A stretch of DNA of 58,389 bases, taken from a virus. Position 1 is the first letter of the stretch. Each line of letters begins with the position of its first letter. The stretch spans positions 1 through 58,389 of IMG/VR virus record IMGVR_UViG_3300031918_000028; one strand, given 5' to 3'. The notes beneath the pieces were generated by a model. It was not told where the DNA came from. It saw nothing but the letters and a program-made list of their open reading frames with translations, and did no database searches. The translations under genes and the position numbers were made by a program. Positions 32,267 to 40,484 of the stretch are shown piece by piece.

Positions 32267-33249
32267 CCCAGCCCCCCCAGATCGAAGCCCTGACCGCGCA
32301 ACTCCTGACGGACCTGACCGCGGCACACCAGCGCATCCTGACCCTCCTCGACGACCTCGCCCAGGCATGGCCCGGCCTGTCCGTGACCGCCCGACGCGCA
32401 CGCCTCACGGCCCTGGACGCGCAGGTGCGGACCCTCATGGCCAACGCTGACGCCCTCGCTGCCCGCCACGTCATGACCGCCACCGCGGCGGTCTACCAGA
32501 TGGGCGCCACCGTCACCGCCCTGACCGTGGGGGCTGGTGTGGGCTTCACCGCCGTCGACACGTCCGCGGTGACCGCCCTCGCCGCGGACATGATGAGCGA
32601 CCTCCTCACCGCCACGAAGGGCGTCCGCCTCGACGTGAAAGCCCTGATCCGGGACCTGACCCGTCAGCATGTGCGCGACAAGATCATCACCGGGCAGACC
32701 GCCATGCAGGCCGCCGCCGACCTGACCCGTGAGCTCCAGGCTCGCGGCATCACCGCCATCACCTATGTCAACGGCGCCCGCATGCCCCTGCCCGCGTACG
32801 CGGAGATGGTGGTCCGCACGAAGAGCGCCACCACCTACCAGGAGGGCGGCCTCAACCAGGGCGCCCGTCTCGGCATCGAGTGGTGGGAGGTCATGGATGG
32901 ACCTGGGTGTGGCTGGCTGAGCCACACCGACCCCGACCTGGCGAACGGGAAGATCGTGAACCTCGCCGATGCGCGAGAGCATCCCCTCAGCCATCCCCAT
33001 TGCCGACGCGTGACCACGCCCCGCCCGGACATCCAGTCCGCTGAGGACGCAGCTGGGGCTTCCCCGGTGGGCCCGAAGGCCACGGAGGCCGTGTGGGATG
33101 CGGCGGCCCGTCAGTACGTCGGCTACCCCGTCACCGCCAGCACCACAGCAGCACGCACCACCGCGGCAGTGTCGACCAGTACGGGCACGCTGCCGAACAC
33201 GGCGGCCGGCCGCCGCCACGCCGCGACCCTGGCGCGGCACTCCGCGTGA
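32263..33249 (+). CDS. minor head protein, MuF/SPP1 gp7-like
   Basis: 328 residues, GTG start overlapping the preceding stop. A helical N-terminus leads to the conserved end EVMDGPGCGWLSHTDPDLAN then HPLSHPHCRRVTTPRPD, the Cys/His-rich signature of the MuF family. These proteins sit in the head near the portal and can enter the host with DNA. It lies unusually far from the portal gene (about 8 kb). Confidence 0.85.
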   Translation: MTQPPQIEALTAQLLTDLTAAHQRILTLLDDLAQAWPGLSVTARRARLTALDAQVRTLMANADALAARHVMTATAAVYQMGATVTALTVGAGVGFTAVDTSAVTALAADMMSDLLTATKGVRLDVKALIRDLTRQHVRDKIITGQTAMQAAADLTRELQARGITAITYVNGARMPLPAYAEMVVRTKSATTYQEGGLNQGARLGIEWWEVMDGPGCGWLSHTDPDLANGKIVNLADAREHPLSHPHCRRVTTPRPDIQSAEDAAGASPVGPKATEAVWDAAARQYVGYPVTASTTAARTTAAVSTSTGTLPNTAAGRRHAATLARHSA

Positions 33250-33274
33250 CACACCCCGCCGCACCCTGACCGGC
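33247..33274 (+). promoter_or_regulatory. start-associated element, copy at 33247
   Basis: CTCCGCG then TGACACACCCCGCCGCACCC and TGACCGGC, 28 bases from TGA to ATG. No Shine-Dalgarno sequence is present. Nearly the same as the glycosyltransferase copy. Confidence 0.65.
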
Positions 33275-33613
33275 ATGAGCCTGTTCGCGGTCGAGGTGCA
33301 TTCTGGCCGGTCGAGTGTGCGCGTCAACGGCGTCCACATCGACGCGTCGCGCATCGCCCTGGACGTCATCCCGGGTGAGCCTGCGGTGCTGACCGTGTGG
33401 ACGTGCGGCTCCGGGGACGTGACCGGTGAGGGCATCGTCCACGTGGTGCGTGAGCCCACACCAGCTGAGGTCGACGAGGCCGCGATCGCCGCCGTGGCCG
33501 CCATCAGCCCCGCCGCGTTGGAGGCGCGCTGCGCCCGTGTGCTGCGCGCGAGCGCGCGCCGAGACGTGTACGCGGTGGTGCTGCAGCAGATCGCGGAGAT
33601 GGCCCGTGCCTGA
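33275..33613 (+). CDS. hypothetical protein
   Basis: 112 residues. A beta-rich N-terminal half (LFAVEVHSGRSSVRVNGVHI, ALDVIPGEPAVLTVWTCG) and a helical, Ala-rich C-terminus (EVDEAAIAAVAAISPAALEA). Position between MuF and head-closure genes suggests a minor head or neck role. No family recognised. Confidence 0.6.
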   Translation: MSLFAVEVHSGRSSVRVNGVHIDASRIALDVIPGEPAVLTVWTCGSGDVTGEGIVHVVREPTPAEVDEAAIAAVAAISPAALEARCARVLRASARRDVYAVVLQQIAEMARA

Positions 33614-34004
33614 CCTCGGACCCCTGTTCGCCCTGGGGCAGAGCCTGGCCGCGTCGGCCATCACGACGTCGGGGACGACGGTGCGCGTGGAGACCCGCGT
33701 CACCGCCACCGACCCCGACACGCTCGCACCCTCCACGACCGCGACACCACTGGGCTCGTACGCGGCGATCGTCGCACCCGCCGGCATGAACGTCATGCAC
33801 GAGCTCCTGCCCGGGGTGGAAGTGCACGCCACGGACTGGAGGGTCGTGCTCCTGCCCGACACCCCCATGCCGCCGGTGGGGTCGTGGATCGTCTGCGAGG
33901 CCTCCCTCGACCCGCACCTGTCCGGCGCGGACGCGCGGGTCCTGGGCGCTGTCGTCTCGTCCGCCGGCGCGGTGCTCACCGTGTACGCGAGGCCGACCCG
34001 ATGA
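33606..34004 (+). CDS. head-closure protein (DUF6093-like)
   Basis: 132 residues, GTG start. TTVRVETRVTATDPDTLAPS, a central AIVAPAGMNVMHELLPGVEV and WRVVLLPDTPMPPVGSWIVC give the beta-barrel pattern of phage head-closure (stopper) proteins, and I recall this family as DUF6093. It would plug the connector after packaging. It overlaps the next gene by four bases. Confidence 0.7.
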   Translation: MPDLGPLFALGQSLAASAITTSGTTVRVETRVTATDPDTLAPSTTATPLGSYAAIVAPAGMNVMHELLPGVEVHATDWRVVLLPDTPMPPVGSWIVCEASLDPHLSGADARVLGAVVSSAGAVLTVYARPTR

Positions 34005-34441
34005 TCCAGATCCACGTCTCGACGCCACCCACCTTGACGGCCCTCGCGGACCGGGCGCAGGACGCCGTGAGCCGGGTCGTGTACGACGCCGGAGCGACGC
34101 TCCTGACGCGGATCCGCGCGAACGCGTCAACGGGGTTCCACCGGCGGGGCCTGCCGCACATCCCCGGCACCGGTCCGGGCCCGAACGTCGCCACAGGCGA
34201 CTACCGGCGCACCTGGGCTCTAGCCACCGGCAGGGACGCGGCCGGCAACGCCTCCGCGGTGGTGTCGACGAACAGTCCGCAGGCACGTCGCCTCGAGTAC
34301 GGGTTCACGGACGTCGACTCCCTGGGTCGGGCGTTCACGCAGCCGCCGTACCCGCATGTGCGGCCCGCGGTGGATGCGACCCGACCCGAGCTGATCGCCG
34401 ACCTCCGGGTCGCTGTTCTGCGCCTGACCAGGGGGGCTTGA
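34001..34441 (+). CDS. HK97 gp10-like neck/tail-completion protein
   Basis: 146 residues. GDYRRTWALATG, STNSPQARRLEYGFT and PPYPHVRPAVDATRPEL are the core of the HK97 gp10 family (also called minor tail or tail-completion protein). It bridges head-closure and tail terminator proteins. The order of neighbours matches the usual neck cassette. Confidence 0.85.
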   Translation: MIQIHVSTPPTLTALADRAQDAVSRVVYDAGATLLTRIRANASTGFHRRGLPHIPGTGPGPNVATGDYRRTWALATGRDAAGNASAVVSTNSPQARRLEYGFTDVDSLGRAFTQPPYPHVRPAVDATRPELIADLRVAVLRLTRGA

Positions 34442-34442
34442 C

Positions 34443-34877
34443 GTGTCCTTGACCCGCACCGCGGTACCGCTCGAAGCCGCCAAGACCCTCCTGGCCTCCA
34501 TGCTTCCTCAGGGCCTGACGGTCAGCATTGACGCCGACACCATCACCGTCGGCACGGTGTCCCTGACGCCCGTCACCACCCCGATCCCGGTCGCGGTGAC
34601 GATGGGCGCGCCGGAGCGCGCGGACTTCCTCATGCAGGTGACGATCCGTGGCCACGACCGCACGCATGCGCGCCTCGCCGGAGACGCGGTCCGCGACATC
34701 CTGTCCGCCCGCGCCCGCGGTGGCCCCACCAACCCCTTGACCGCTGAGGACTACCGGTTCGACCCGGTGACCAGCCAGCGCGACGGCCACGGCGACACCC
34801 TCGACGGCGTGCACACCTGGGTCGAGACCTACCGCATCGGCTGGCAGCACCGAGTGACACCCCCAGACGCACCCTGA
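34443..34877 (+). CDS. tail terminator protein
   Basis: 144 residues, GTG start. Sequence pattern (EAAKTLLASMLPQGL, VAVTMGAPERADFLMQVTIR, RLAGDAVRDILSA, WVETYRIGWQ) and position just before the major tail protein fit the lambda gpU/HK97 gp10-next family that ends tail growth. Its last codons lie inside a start-associated element (TGACACCCCCAGACGCACCC at 34855). Confidence 0.75.
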   Translation: MSLTRTAVPLEAAKTLLASMLPQGLTVSIDADTITVGTVSLTPVTTPIPVAVTMGAPERADFLMQVTIRGHDRTHARLAGDAVRDILSARARGGPTNPLTAEDYRFDPVTSQRDGHGDTLDGVHTWVETYRIGWQHRVTPPDAP

Positions 34878-34880
34878 CGG
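34855..34880 (+). promoter_or_regulatory. start-associated element inside a gene end
   Basis: TGACACCCCCAGACGCACCC then TGACGG. Here the first TGA is out of frame and the second is the stop codon of the tail terminator gene, which shows that the DNA sequence itself is kept, not just a stop codon. The major tail gene starts 72 bases from the first TGA with its own AAGGAGA site. Confidence 0.55.
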
Positions 34881-34926
34881 TCGAGCGCAGCACCCCCGCT
34901 GCCTGACCGATCAAGGAGACAAGCAC

Positions 34927-35433
34927 ATGGCTCTCTACATGTGGCGCGGCACGGGGAGCGCGTACTGGCTGCCCGGAACCATCGAGGTCGACGCCGCCGG
35001 CCCCACCTACGACCAGCTGACCGCTGACGGAGTCCTGGACCTGACGGACTCCACCACGGGCCTGACCGGCCTGGACACCACGCCGAACAACATCAACGTC
35101 CCGATCCTCCGCAGCCGCACGTCGTACCAGATCGCCGGCGAGTCGACGATGGGCACCCCCGTCCTGACCGTGGTCGACGACGACGGCACCGACTCCATCG
35201 CGGAGCTGCGGCAGCTCGTCATCGACAACCTGGTCGCCGACGAGGAGGGCACGCTGGTGTTCTTCCTGCACACGCAGGACCCGGAGCCGGGCGCGAAGTG
35301 CTACTGGCAGCGGGAGAAGGTCTCGGCGCAGATGCCGACCCTGTCGCTGGACGCCGCGGCGTCGACCGTCGGCATCACGTTCGCGGCGCAGCACCCCCTC
35401 AGGAAGGGCGTGCTCAGCGCAGCCACCTCCTGA
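34927..35433 (+). CDS. major tail protein
   Basis: 168 residues with a strong AAGGAGA ribosome site. MWRGTGSAYWLPGTIEVDAA, TTPNNINVPILRSRTSYQIA and GTLVFFLHTQDPEPGAKCYW give the two-sheet fold of tube proteins. It forms the tail tube around the tape measure. A very strong hairpin follows, in keeping with high expression. Confidence 0.87.
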   Translation: MALYMWRGTGSAYWLPGTIEVDAAGPTYDQLTADGVLDLTDSTTGLTGLDTTPNNINVPILRSRTSYQIAGESTMGTPVLTVVDDDGTDSIAELRQLVIDNLVADEEGTLVFFLHTQDPEPGAKCYWQREKVSAQMPTLSLDAAASTVGITFAAQHPLRKGVLSAATS

Positions 35434-35455
35434 CCCGTCGGGAGTCCCCCAAACC

Positions 35456-35502
35456 GGCGCCCACCCCACCCGTAAACCCCCACCCCGGGTGGGGTGGGCG
35501 CC
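35456..35502 (+). terminator. strong hairpin after the major tail gene
   Basis: A perfect 16-bp stem (GGCGCCCACCCCACCC at 35456-35471 with its complement at 35487-35502) and a 15-base loop. It lies 22 bases after the major tail stop. Probably a partial terminator that lowers chaperone and tape measure expression relative to the tube protein. Confidence 0.75.
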
Positions 35503-35531
35503 TCCACCTGTAGGGAAGGGAACGCTCACCC

Positions 35532-36038
35532 GTGGACAAGAAGCCCCGCCTCATCGAAGTCCCGATCTGCCTGGACGCGACCCTGGAGGACACGGTCGCC
35601 GCGGCGAAGATCGCCCTGGACCACACCGCGCACCAGCTGCTCGAGTCGTTCACCGCCCGGGTGCGTCAGCAGCAGGCCCTCCACTCCGGCATCCCGGCTG
35701 ACGACGTCGCCGCCCAAGTCGCCGCCGCGGACGAGGCCGACCTTGAGGCGCTGAAGGCCCAGGTCGACCACGCCAACCAGGCCCTCACGGACGGCTGCCA
35801 GGTGTACTCGTTCCGGCCCCTCGGCTGGAAGGCGTGGAAGGCGCTGAAGGCCGCGTACCCGTCGAAGGACAAGGATCTGCTCTTCGACGTGGACGCCATG
35901 ACGCCCACGATCCTGCGCGACGCATCCCACGAGCCGAAGATGTCCGCCGCGGTCGTGGAGGACATGCTCAACGACCCGGCGTGGTCGGCCGGGGAGATCG
36001 AGATGCTGGTGAACGCCGCGATCAGAGTCCAGGTCTGA
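35532..36038 (+). CDS. tail assembly chaperone 1
   Basis: 168 residues, GTG start. FRPLGWKAWKALKAAYPSKD and the acidic helical ends are typical of the lambda gpG-like chaperone placed between tube and tape measure genes. It keeps the tape measure soluble while the tube forms around it. The next gene reads in the -1 frame relative to this one. Confidence 0.8.
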   Translation: MDKKPRLIEVPICLDATLEDTVAAAKIALDHTAHQLLESFTARVRQQQALHSGIPADDVAAQVAAADEADLEALKAQVDHANQALTDGCQVYSFRPLGWKAWKALKAAYPSKDKDLLFDVDAMTPTILRDASHEPKMSAAVVEDMLNDPAWSAGEIEMLVNAAIRVQV

Positions 36039-36040
36039 TC

Positions 36041-36562
36041 GTGGAGCCTCGACGCGCGGTGTGGTTCAGGCTCCGCCAGGACCACCCCGCCGTCGACCCC
36101 AAGGACCCCAGCGACGACTTCGCGCAGGCCGTCCTGGCCGCAGCCGGCATGGACCCGCTCGTGTGGGAGACCGGCACGGAGACTGAGGCGCTGCGCGCCT
36201 ACAACCGGGCCCTGACCGTCGTGCTCCCCGATCACACGTGGGCTGCTGACCTGATCGACCAGGACCCGGTCATCGCCGTCGAGGCCTCGGTGTGCGTCGA
36301 CATGGGCATCTCGCACGCGCAGTTCCTGACGTGGCCGGAAGCGTCGCAGGATCTCGCGATCGCTACCGTCCTGGCCCGCCGCGACCTGTGCCCCGCCGGG
36401 AAGCACCCCCGGGCTGCCATGACTGACCCGGACGCCGTGACCATCACCCGCGCGTACTGCGCGGCCTGCGCCCACGAACACCACCTCGAGGAGCAGTACC
36501 ACGACGCCCCCCCGGACCTGCGTGTCGGCTGGGCGTTGGAGGTGACGCGTGTCCCTCGGTGA
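36041..36562 (+). CDS. tail assembly chaperone 2 (possible frameshift product)
   Basis: 173 residues from a GTG two bases after the first chaperone's stop. The N-terminal part (WFRLRQDHPAVDPKDPSDDF, ALRAYNRALTVVLPDHTW) and a small Cys/His site (DLCPAGKH, YCAACAHEHH) resemble gpT-type second chaperones. Its frame is -1 relative to chaperone 1 and open upstream, so it could be made as an extension by frameshifting, but I found no clear slippery heptamer. Independent start is the simpler reading. Confidence 0.7.
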   Translation: MEPRRAVWFRLRQDHPAVDPKDPSDDFAQAVLAAAGMDPLVWETGTETEALRAYNRALTVVLPDHTWAADLIDQDPVIAVEASVCVDMGISHAQFLTWPEASQDLAIATVLARRDLCPAGKHPRAAMTDPDAVTITRAYCAACAHEHHLEEQYHDAPPDLRVGWALEVTRVPR

Positions 36563-39500
36563 GGCGTACACCCTCGGCGTCCAGGTCACCGGTGACATCG
36601 CGTCCCTGCGCGCGGAGCTCGCCGCAGGCAACAAGGTCATCGCCGACTTCGCGAACCAGAGCGCGTCGAGCATGGCGCGTGCTGCGGCGGCGATGGAGCA
36701 GTCCGCGGCGACCATGCAGCGCGCCGCCAACCGCAGTACCACGGGCACGAAGACACAGCAGACCCAGGTCACGGCCTCCTCCCGGCAGATCGCCGCCGAT
36801 CAGCAGGCCATGGCCACCCGGTGGGTGGAGGCGCAGCGCCGCGCCCAGTCGTCCACCGAGCAGACCACCGCGGCCGTGAGGTCGTCGGGGTCGTCGATCA
36901 TGGCCACCCTCGGCCAGCTCACCGGGTACGCCGGCCTGGCGCTGCTGGTCAAGCAGGTCTGGGATGTCGGCTTCGGCTTCAACACGTTCACGCAGAACAC
37001 GCAGATCGCCCTGACGACTCTCCTGGGCTCGCAGGGGGCGGCGAAGTCGTTCCTCGCCGACATCCTCGAGTTCGCGAAGGAGACGCCGTACGCGTTCACG
37101 GACCTGACGGATCAGGCGCAGAAGCTCGTCACCTACGGCTTCGCCACGAAGGACGTCATCCCGATCCTGCGCAGTGTGGGTGACGCCGCGACTGCGATGG
37201 GCAAGGGTCAGGAGGGTGTGAGCAGCCTCGTCCGCGCACTGGGGCAGATCAACGCGAAGGGCCGCCTGAGCAGCCAGGAGCTGATGCAGCTCTCGGAGAT
37301 CGGCGTCAACGGCTTGAAGATCCTCGCCAACCAGGCGGGCATGACGACCGGTGAGTACCAGAAGCTCATCGAGAAGGGCCTGATCCCGGCGGACGTCGCT
37401 GTGGAGGGCCTGGTCAACGGCATCAACAACGGCACCGACGGTGTGAACGGCGCCACGGTGGCGTTCGGTGGGATGATGGCGCAGATCAAGGGCGCCGGCG
37501 GCATCACCGCGACCCTGGACTCCACGCGCACCGCGTTCCGCAACATGGCGGGCGCCATCACCGAGAACCTCGTGCCGGCGGCCCTGTCGGGGCTGCGTGG
37601 CCTGCAGGACCTGATGGGCGTCGTGAAGTCGGGCGCGCAGACGTTCGGTGCTCTGCCGGCGCCGGTGCAGTCGGCGGCGATCGCGATGCTCGCCGCTGGC
37701 GCGGCAGCGCACTTCCTGGGCCCACGGCTCGAGTCCGTCGCCTCGAGCACCACGACGGCCATCTCCGAACAGGTGCGCTACCAGCGGACCCTCGCCGCGA
37801 TGAGCGTCTCCTCAGATCGCGCCTACAGTCGGGTCGGACGGTTCAGCACCGCGATTACCACCGCGGGTTCTGTGACCCGTACGGCAGCGTCGTCGATCGG
37901 GTCTGGTCTGCTGGGCGCGTTCGGTGGCGGCTGGGGCCTGGCCATCACCGGTGTGACGATGGCGATCGCGGCGTTCTCCTCCGCGCAGGCGCAAGCGCAG
38001 GCGGCCATCCAGGAGGTCTCCGCCACCCTGGACGAGCAGACGGGTGCCGTGACCGACAACACCCGCGAATGGGTGAAGAACCAGCTGTCGGAGAAGCAGA
38101 CTGGGATCGGACCCTCCGAGTCGGCGTACGACCAAGCCACGAAGCTCGGCCTGGGCCTCGATGTCGTCACGGACGCCGCCCTCGGGAATGTCGCCGCACT
38201 GGAGAAGGTGCAGGACGCGACGAAGCGGTGGCAGACCGACTCCGACTACGAGCAACTGCAGACCCGGCTGAAGGCGCTCGGCATCTCGGAGGCCGAGTAC
38301 GCGGCAGCAGCCGACATCGTCAGCCAGCGGGTCGCCGGCTCGAACGGGACCATCGAGGAAGCGATCCGGGTCGGGAAGCAGAAGGCTGCCGCCGACAATC
38401 AGGGCACCGACGCGTTGACGCTGCAGACGTCCGCTGTGTCCGCGAACGCGAACGCGTGGGTCACCTGGTCGGAGGATCAGCAGAAGGCCATCGACGAGGC
38501 TGGTGAGGCGGCACGGAAGGCCGCCGACGCGTCGTTCACGACGCAGAAGCTCGACATTGCCTCCGCTGATGAGGTCGCCTCAGCGCGGGACAAGGTGACC
38601 GACGCGACGAAGTCCCTGCGGGACGCGGAAGCCGACCGGGAGGACACGTACGCCCGGAAGGGTGTGAGCGTCAACGACAAGGTCCGTGCTGAGGAGTCCG
38701 TCGCTGATGCCCGCAAGGCCCTGCAGGACGCCACAGAGTCCCTCACGGACACCGAAACCCGGTCGGACCCGGTGGCGCAGTACCGCGCCAAGGTGCAGGG
38801 GATCATCGACACCACCAGCACGTTCGTATCGGACATCCAGACTCTCGCATCCAAGGGCTTGAACGCTACCGACCTGTCGCAGCTCATCGCGCAGGGCCCG
38901 GAGGCCTCCGCGGACACCCGCAAGGCCCTCCTCGGCGACCCCACGGCGATCGACTTCACGAACGACGCCCGCGTCACCATCGACAACCTCACGGGCACGC
39001 TGACCACGCAGGCGGAGGTCACGCAGGCCGGTGTGCTGTCCGGGAAGGCCATCGGCGGGAACCTGGGCTTGGGCATCCAGATCGCCCTGCAGGAGGGCTC
39101 CGCGAACACCATCCAGGAGATCGCCGACAGCCTGGGCGTGAGCGGTTACCAGATCTACAACGTGGGCCAATCCCTGGGTCTGCAGTTCCTGCAGGGCTTC
39201 AACGACGCGTCGAAGTTCGACCTGACGAAGCAGGAGCGGTGGGCGACCGGCATGGGCGGCGGCGGTGGCTTGACCGCGTACGCGTCCGGTGGGGTCTACC
39301 CGGGGTACACGCCGGGTCGTGACATCGGGCACATCGGGGTGTCTGGTGGTGAGGCCATCATGCGGCCCGAGTGGACCGTCGCTGTCGGGAAGGGCTTCGT
39401 GGACCACATGAACCGCATCGCCCGGACCCTCGGGGTGGGTGGGGTGCGCGCTGAGATGGGCCGCTACCTCGGCGGCTTCGCCGGTGGTGGGACGGTGCCG

Positions 39501-39650
39501 CAGGTCGTCACAGTGCCGGTGCACTCCACGAACGAGCGGTACTCGCCGGTGACGGTGCAGCGCGCGTACGTGGTGAACGCGGAGTCCTTGGGTGTGTACG
39601 GGGACCGGACGAAGCAGATGCGGCGACTCGGCGGAGGCTCTCATGGCTGA
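36549..39650 (+). CDS. tape measure protein
   Basis: 1033 residues, the longest gene, GTG start overlapping the chaperone gene. An N-terminal coiled coil (about 15-95) leads to hydrophobic segments (GYAGLALLVKQVWDVGFGF near 120-140) and the conserved TMP core (TNAFLADILEFAKETPYAFT-like, KLVTYGFATKDVIPILRSVG, LSSQELMQLSEIGVNGLKIL). A second helical region with Asp/Lys-rich repeats (about 660-760) precedes a Gly-rich end. Length sets tail length. The conserved order around it supports the call. Confidence 0.93.
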   Translation: MSLGEAYTLGVQVTGDIASLRAELAAGNKVIADFANQSASSMARAAAAMEQSAATMQRAANRSTTGTKTQQTQVTASSRQIAADQQAMATRWVEAQRRAQSSTEQTTAAVRSSGSSIMATLGQLTGYAGLALLVKQVWDVGFGFNTFTQNTQIALTTLLGSQGAAKSFLADILEFAKETPYAFTDLTDQAQKLVTYGFATKDVIPILRSVGDAATAMGKGQEGVSSLVRALGQINAKGRLSSQELMQLSEIGVNGLKILANQAGMTTGEYQKLIEKGLIPADVAVEGLVNGINNGTDGVNGATVAFGGMMAQIKGAGGITATLDSTRTAFRNMAGAITENLVPAALSGLRGLQDLMGVVKSGAQTFGALPAPVQSAAIAMLAAGAAAHFLGPRLESVASSTTTAISEQVRYQRTLAAMSVSSDRAYSRVGRFSTAITTAGSVTRTAASSIGSGLLGAFGGGWGLAITGVTMAIAAFSSAQAQAQAAIQEVSATLDEQTGAVTDNTREWVKNQLSEKQTGIGPSESAYDQATKLGLGLDVVTDAALGNVAALEKVQDATKRWQTDSDYEQLQTRLKALGISEAEYAAAADIVSQRVAGSNGTIEEAIRVGKQKAAADNQGTDALTLQTSAVSANANAWVTWSEDQQKAIDEAGEAARKAADASFTTQKLDIASADEVASARDKVTDATKSLRDAEADREDTYARKGVSVNDKVRAEESVADARKALQDATESLTDTETRSDPVAQYRAKVQGIIDTTSTFVSDIQTLASKGLNATDLSQLIAQGPEASADTRKALLGDPTAIDFTNDARVTIDNLTGTLTTQAEVTQAGVLSGKAIGGNLGLGIQIALQEGSANTIQEIADSLGVSGYQIYNVGQSLGLQFLQGFNDASKFDLTKQERWATGMGGGGGLTAYASGGVYPGYTPGRDIGHIGVSGGEAIMRPEWTVAVGKGFVDHMNRIARTLGVGGVRAEMGRYLGGFAGGGTVPQVVTVPVHSTNERYSPVTVQRAYVVNAESLGVYGDRTKQMRRLGGGSHG

Positions 39651-40059
39651 TCTCGACGCACAGGTGACGTTCAGCGGTGACACGGATCTGACGATCACCG
39701 ACGGCGACGACTACGAGCTTGTGTCGGTCGTCGCCACCGGCCGTTCCTGGCGGCGCCGCACCGTCGAGGGCACCTACATGCACGGCCGGGCGCTGCTCGG
39801 TGCGGTCCTCGACGCCGGCACCCTGACGGTGCAGGTCCGATGCAAGGGCGACTCGTGGGTGTCGACGGCGAACCGCTACCAGGAGCTGCTGCCCTACGTC
39901 ACGCCACTGTCCTATGAGGTGACGGTGACCATCGAGGGCGTGGCGACCACGTACACGTGCGAGCCGGCCGACGTGGAGGCCCCGCTCGAGAAGTTCTCGG
40001 CCATGGCCAAGCTGCTGGACGTGACCTTGACGATCCCGGTGTCCCCCCTCGTCGCGTGA
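39643..40059 (+). CDS. distal tail / minor tail protein
   Basis: 138 residues. Overlaps the tape measure end by eight bases. Beta-rich throughout (DLTITDGDDYELVSVVATGR, TLTVQVRCKGDSWVSTANRY, YEVTVTIEGVATTYTCEPAD). Position immediately after the tape measure is that of the distal tail protein or a small tail-tip component; the sequence alone does not decide. Confidence 0.65.
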   Translation: MADLDAQVTFSGDTDLTITDGDDYELVSVVATGRSWRRRTVEGTYMHGRALLGAVLDAGTLTVQVRCKGDSWVSTANRYQELLPYVTPLSYEVTVTIEGVATTYTCEPADVEAPLEKFSAMAKLLDVTLTIPVSPLVA

Positions 40060-40070
40060 CACGAACCGGG

Positions 40071-40097
40071 TGACACGCCCAGACCGACCCTGGGCAG
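40071..40097 (+). promoter_or_regulatory. start-associated element, copy at 40071
   Basis: GTCGCG-TGACACG at 40057 is followed at 40071 by TGACACGCCCAGACCGACCC then TGGGCAG, 27 bases before the GTG at 40098. A doubled copy of the element. Confidence 0.55.
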
Positions 40098-40484
40098 GTG
40101 ACCATAGGTGCTGGGTACCTCTCCGTCGCGGCTCAGGCGATCCTGGGGCCGTCGCATAGTGACCTCGTGCCGTCCGTGCTGTGGCTGGGCTGGCTCGATG
40201 ATGCTGGCGCCCTGATCGCCACCACCGGCACCTCAGTCACCCATGCGGTGTTCGGGCCGGCCACGGACGGGGTGACGACCCTCGTCGAGCTCGACGCCGG
40301 TGTCGCCGGCGACGGCTGGCACATCGCAGCCCTGGCCCTGCTCGACGCCGCCACGGACGGACAGGTCATCATCTCCGCCGGCCTCGTCGACACGTCCGGG
40401 GATCCCACGATCATCAGCCCCGACGTGGACACGCCGCTGAGCCTTGAGCCGGGCGCCGTGACGTTCAGGACGACCAGTGGCTGA
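40098..40484 (+). CDS. minor tail-associated protein
   Basis: 128 residues; the GTG start is weakly marked by ribosome-site criteria but sits exactly at the spacing seen for other start-associated elements. Beta-rich (SVLWLGWLDDAGALIATTGT, VTHAVFGPATDGVTTLVELD, GWHIAALALLDAATDGQVII), similar in feel to the small beta-sandwich domains of tail tips. It overlaps the next gene by eight bases. Confidence 0.6.
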   Translation: MTIGAGYLSVAAQAILGPSHSDLVPSVLWLGWLDDAGALIATTGTSVTHAVFGPATDGVTTLVELDAGVAGDGWHIAALALLDAATDGQVIISAGLVDTSGDPTIISPDVDTPLSLEPGAVTFRTTSG

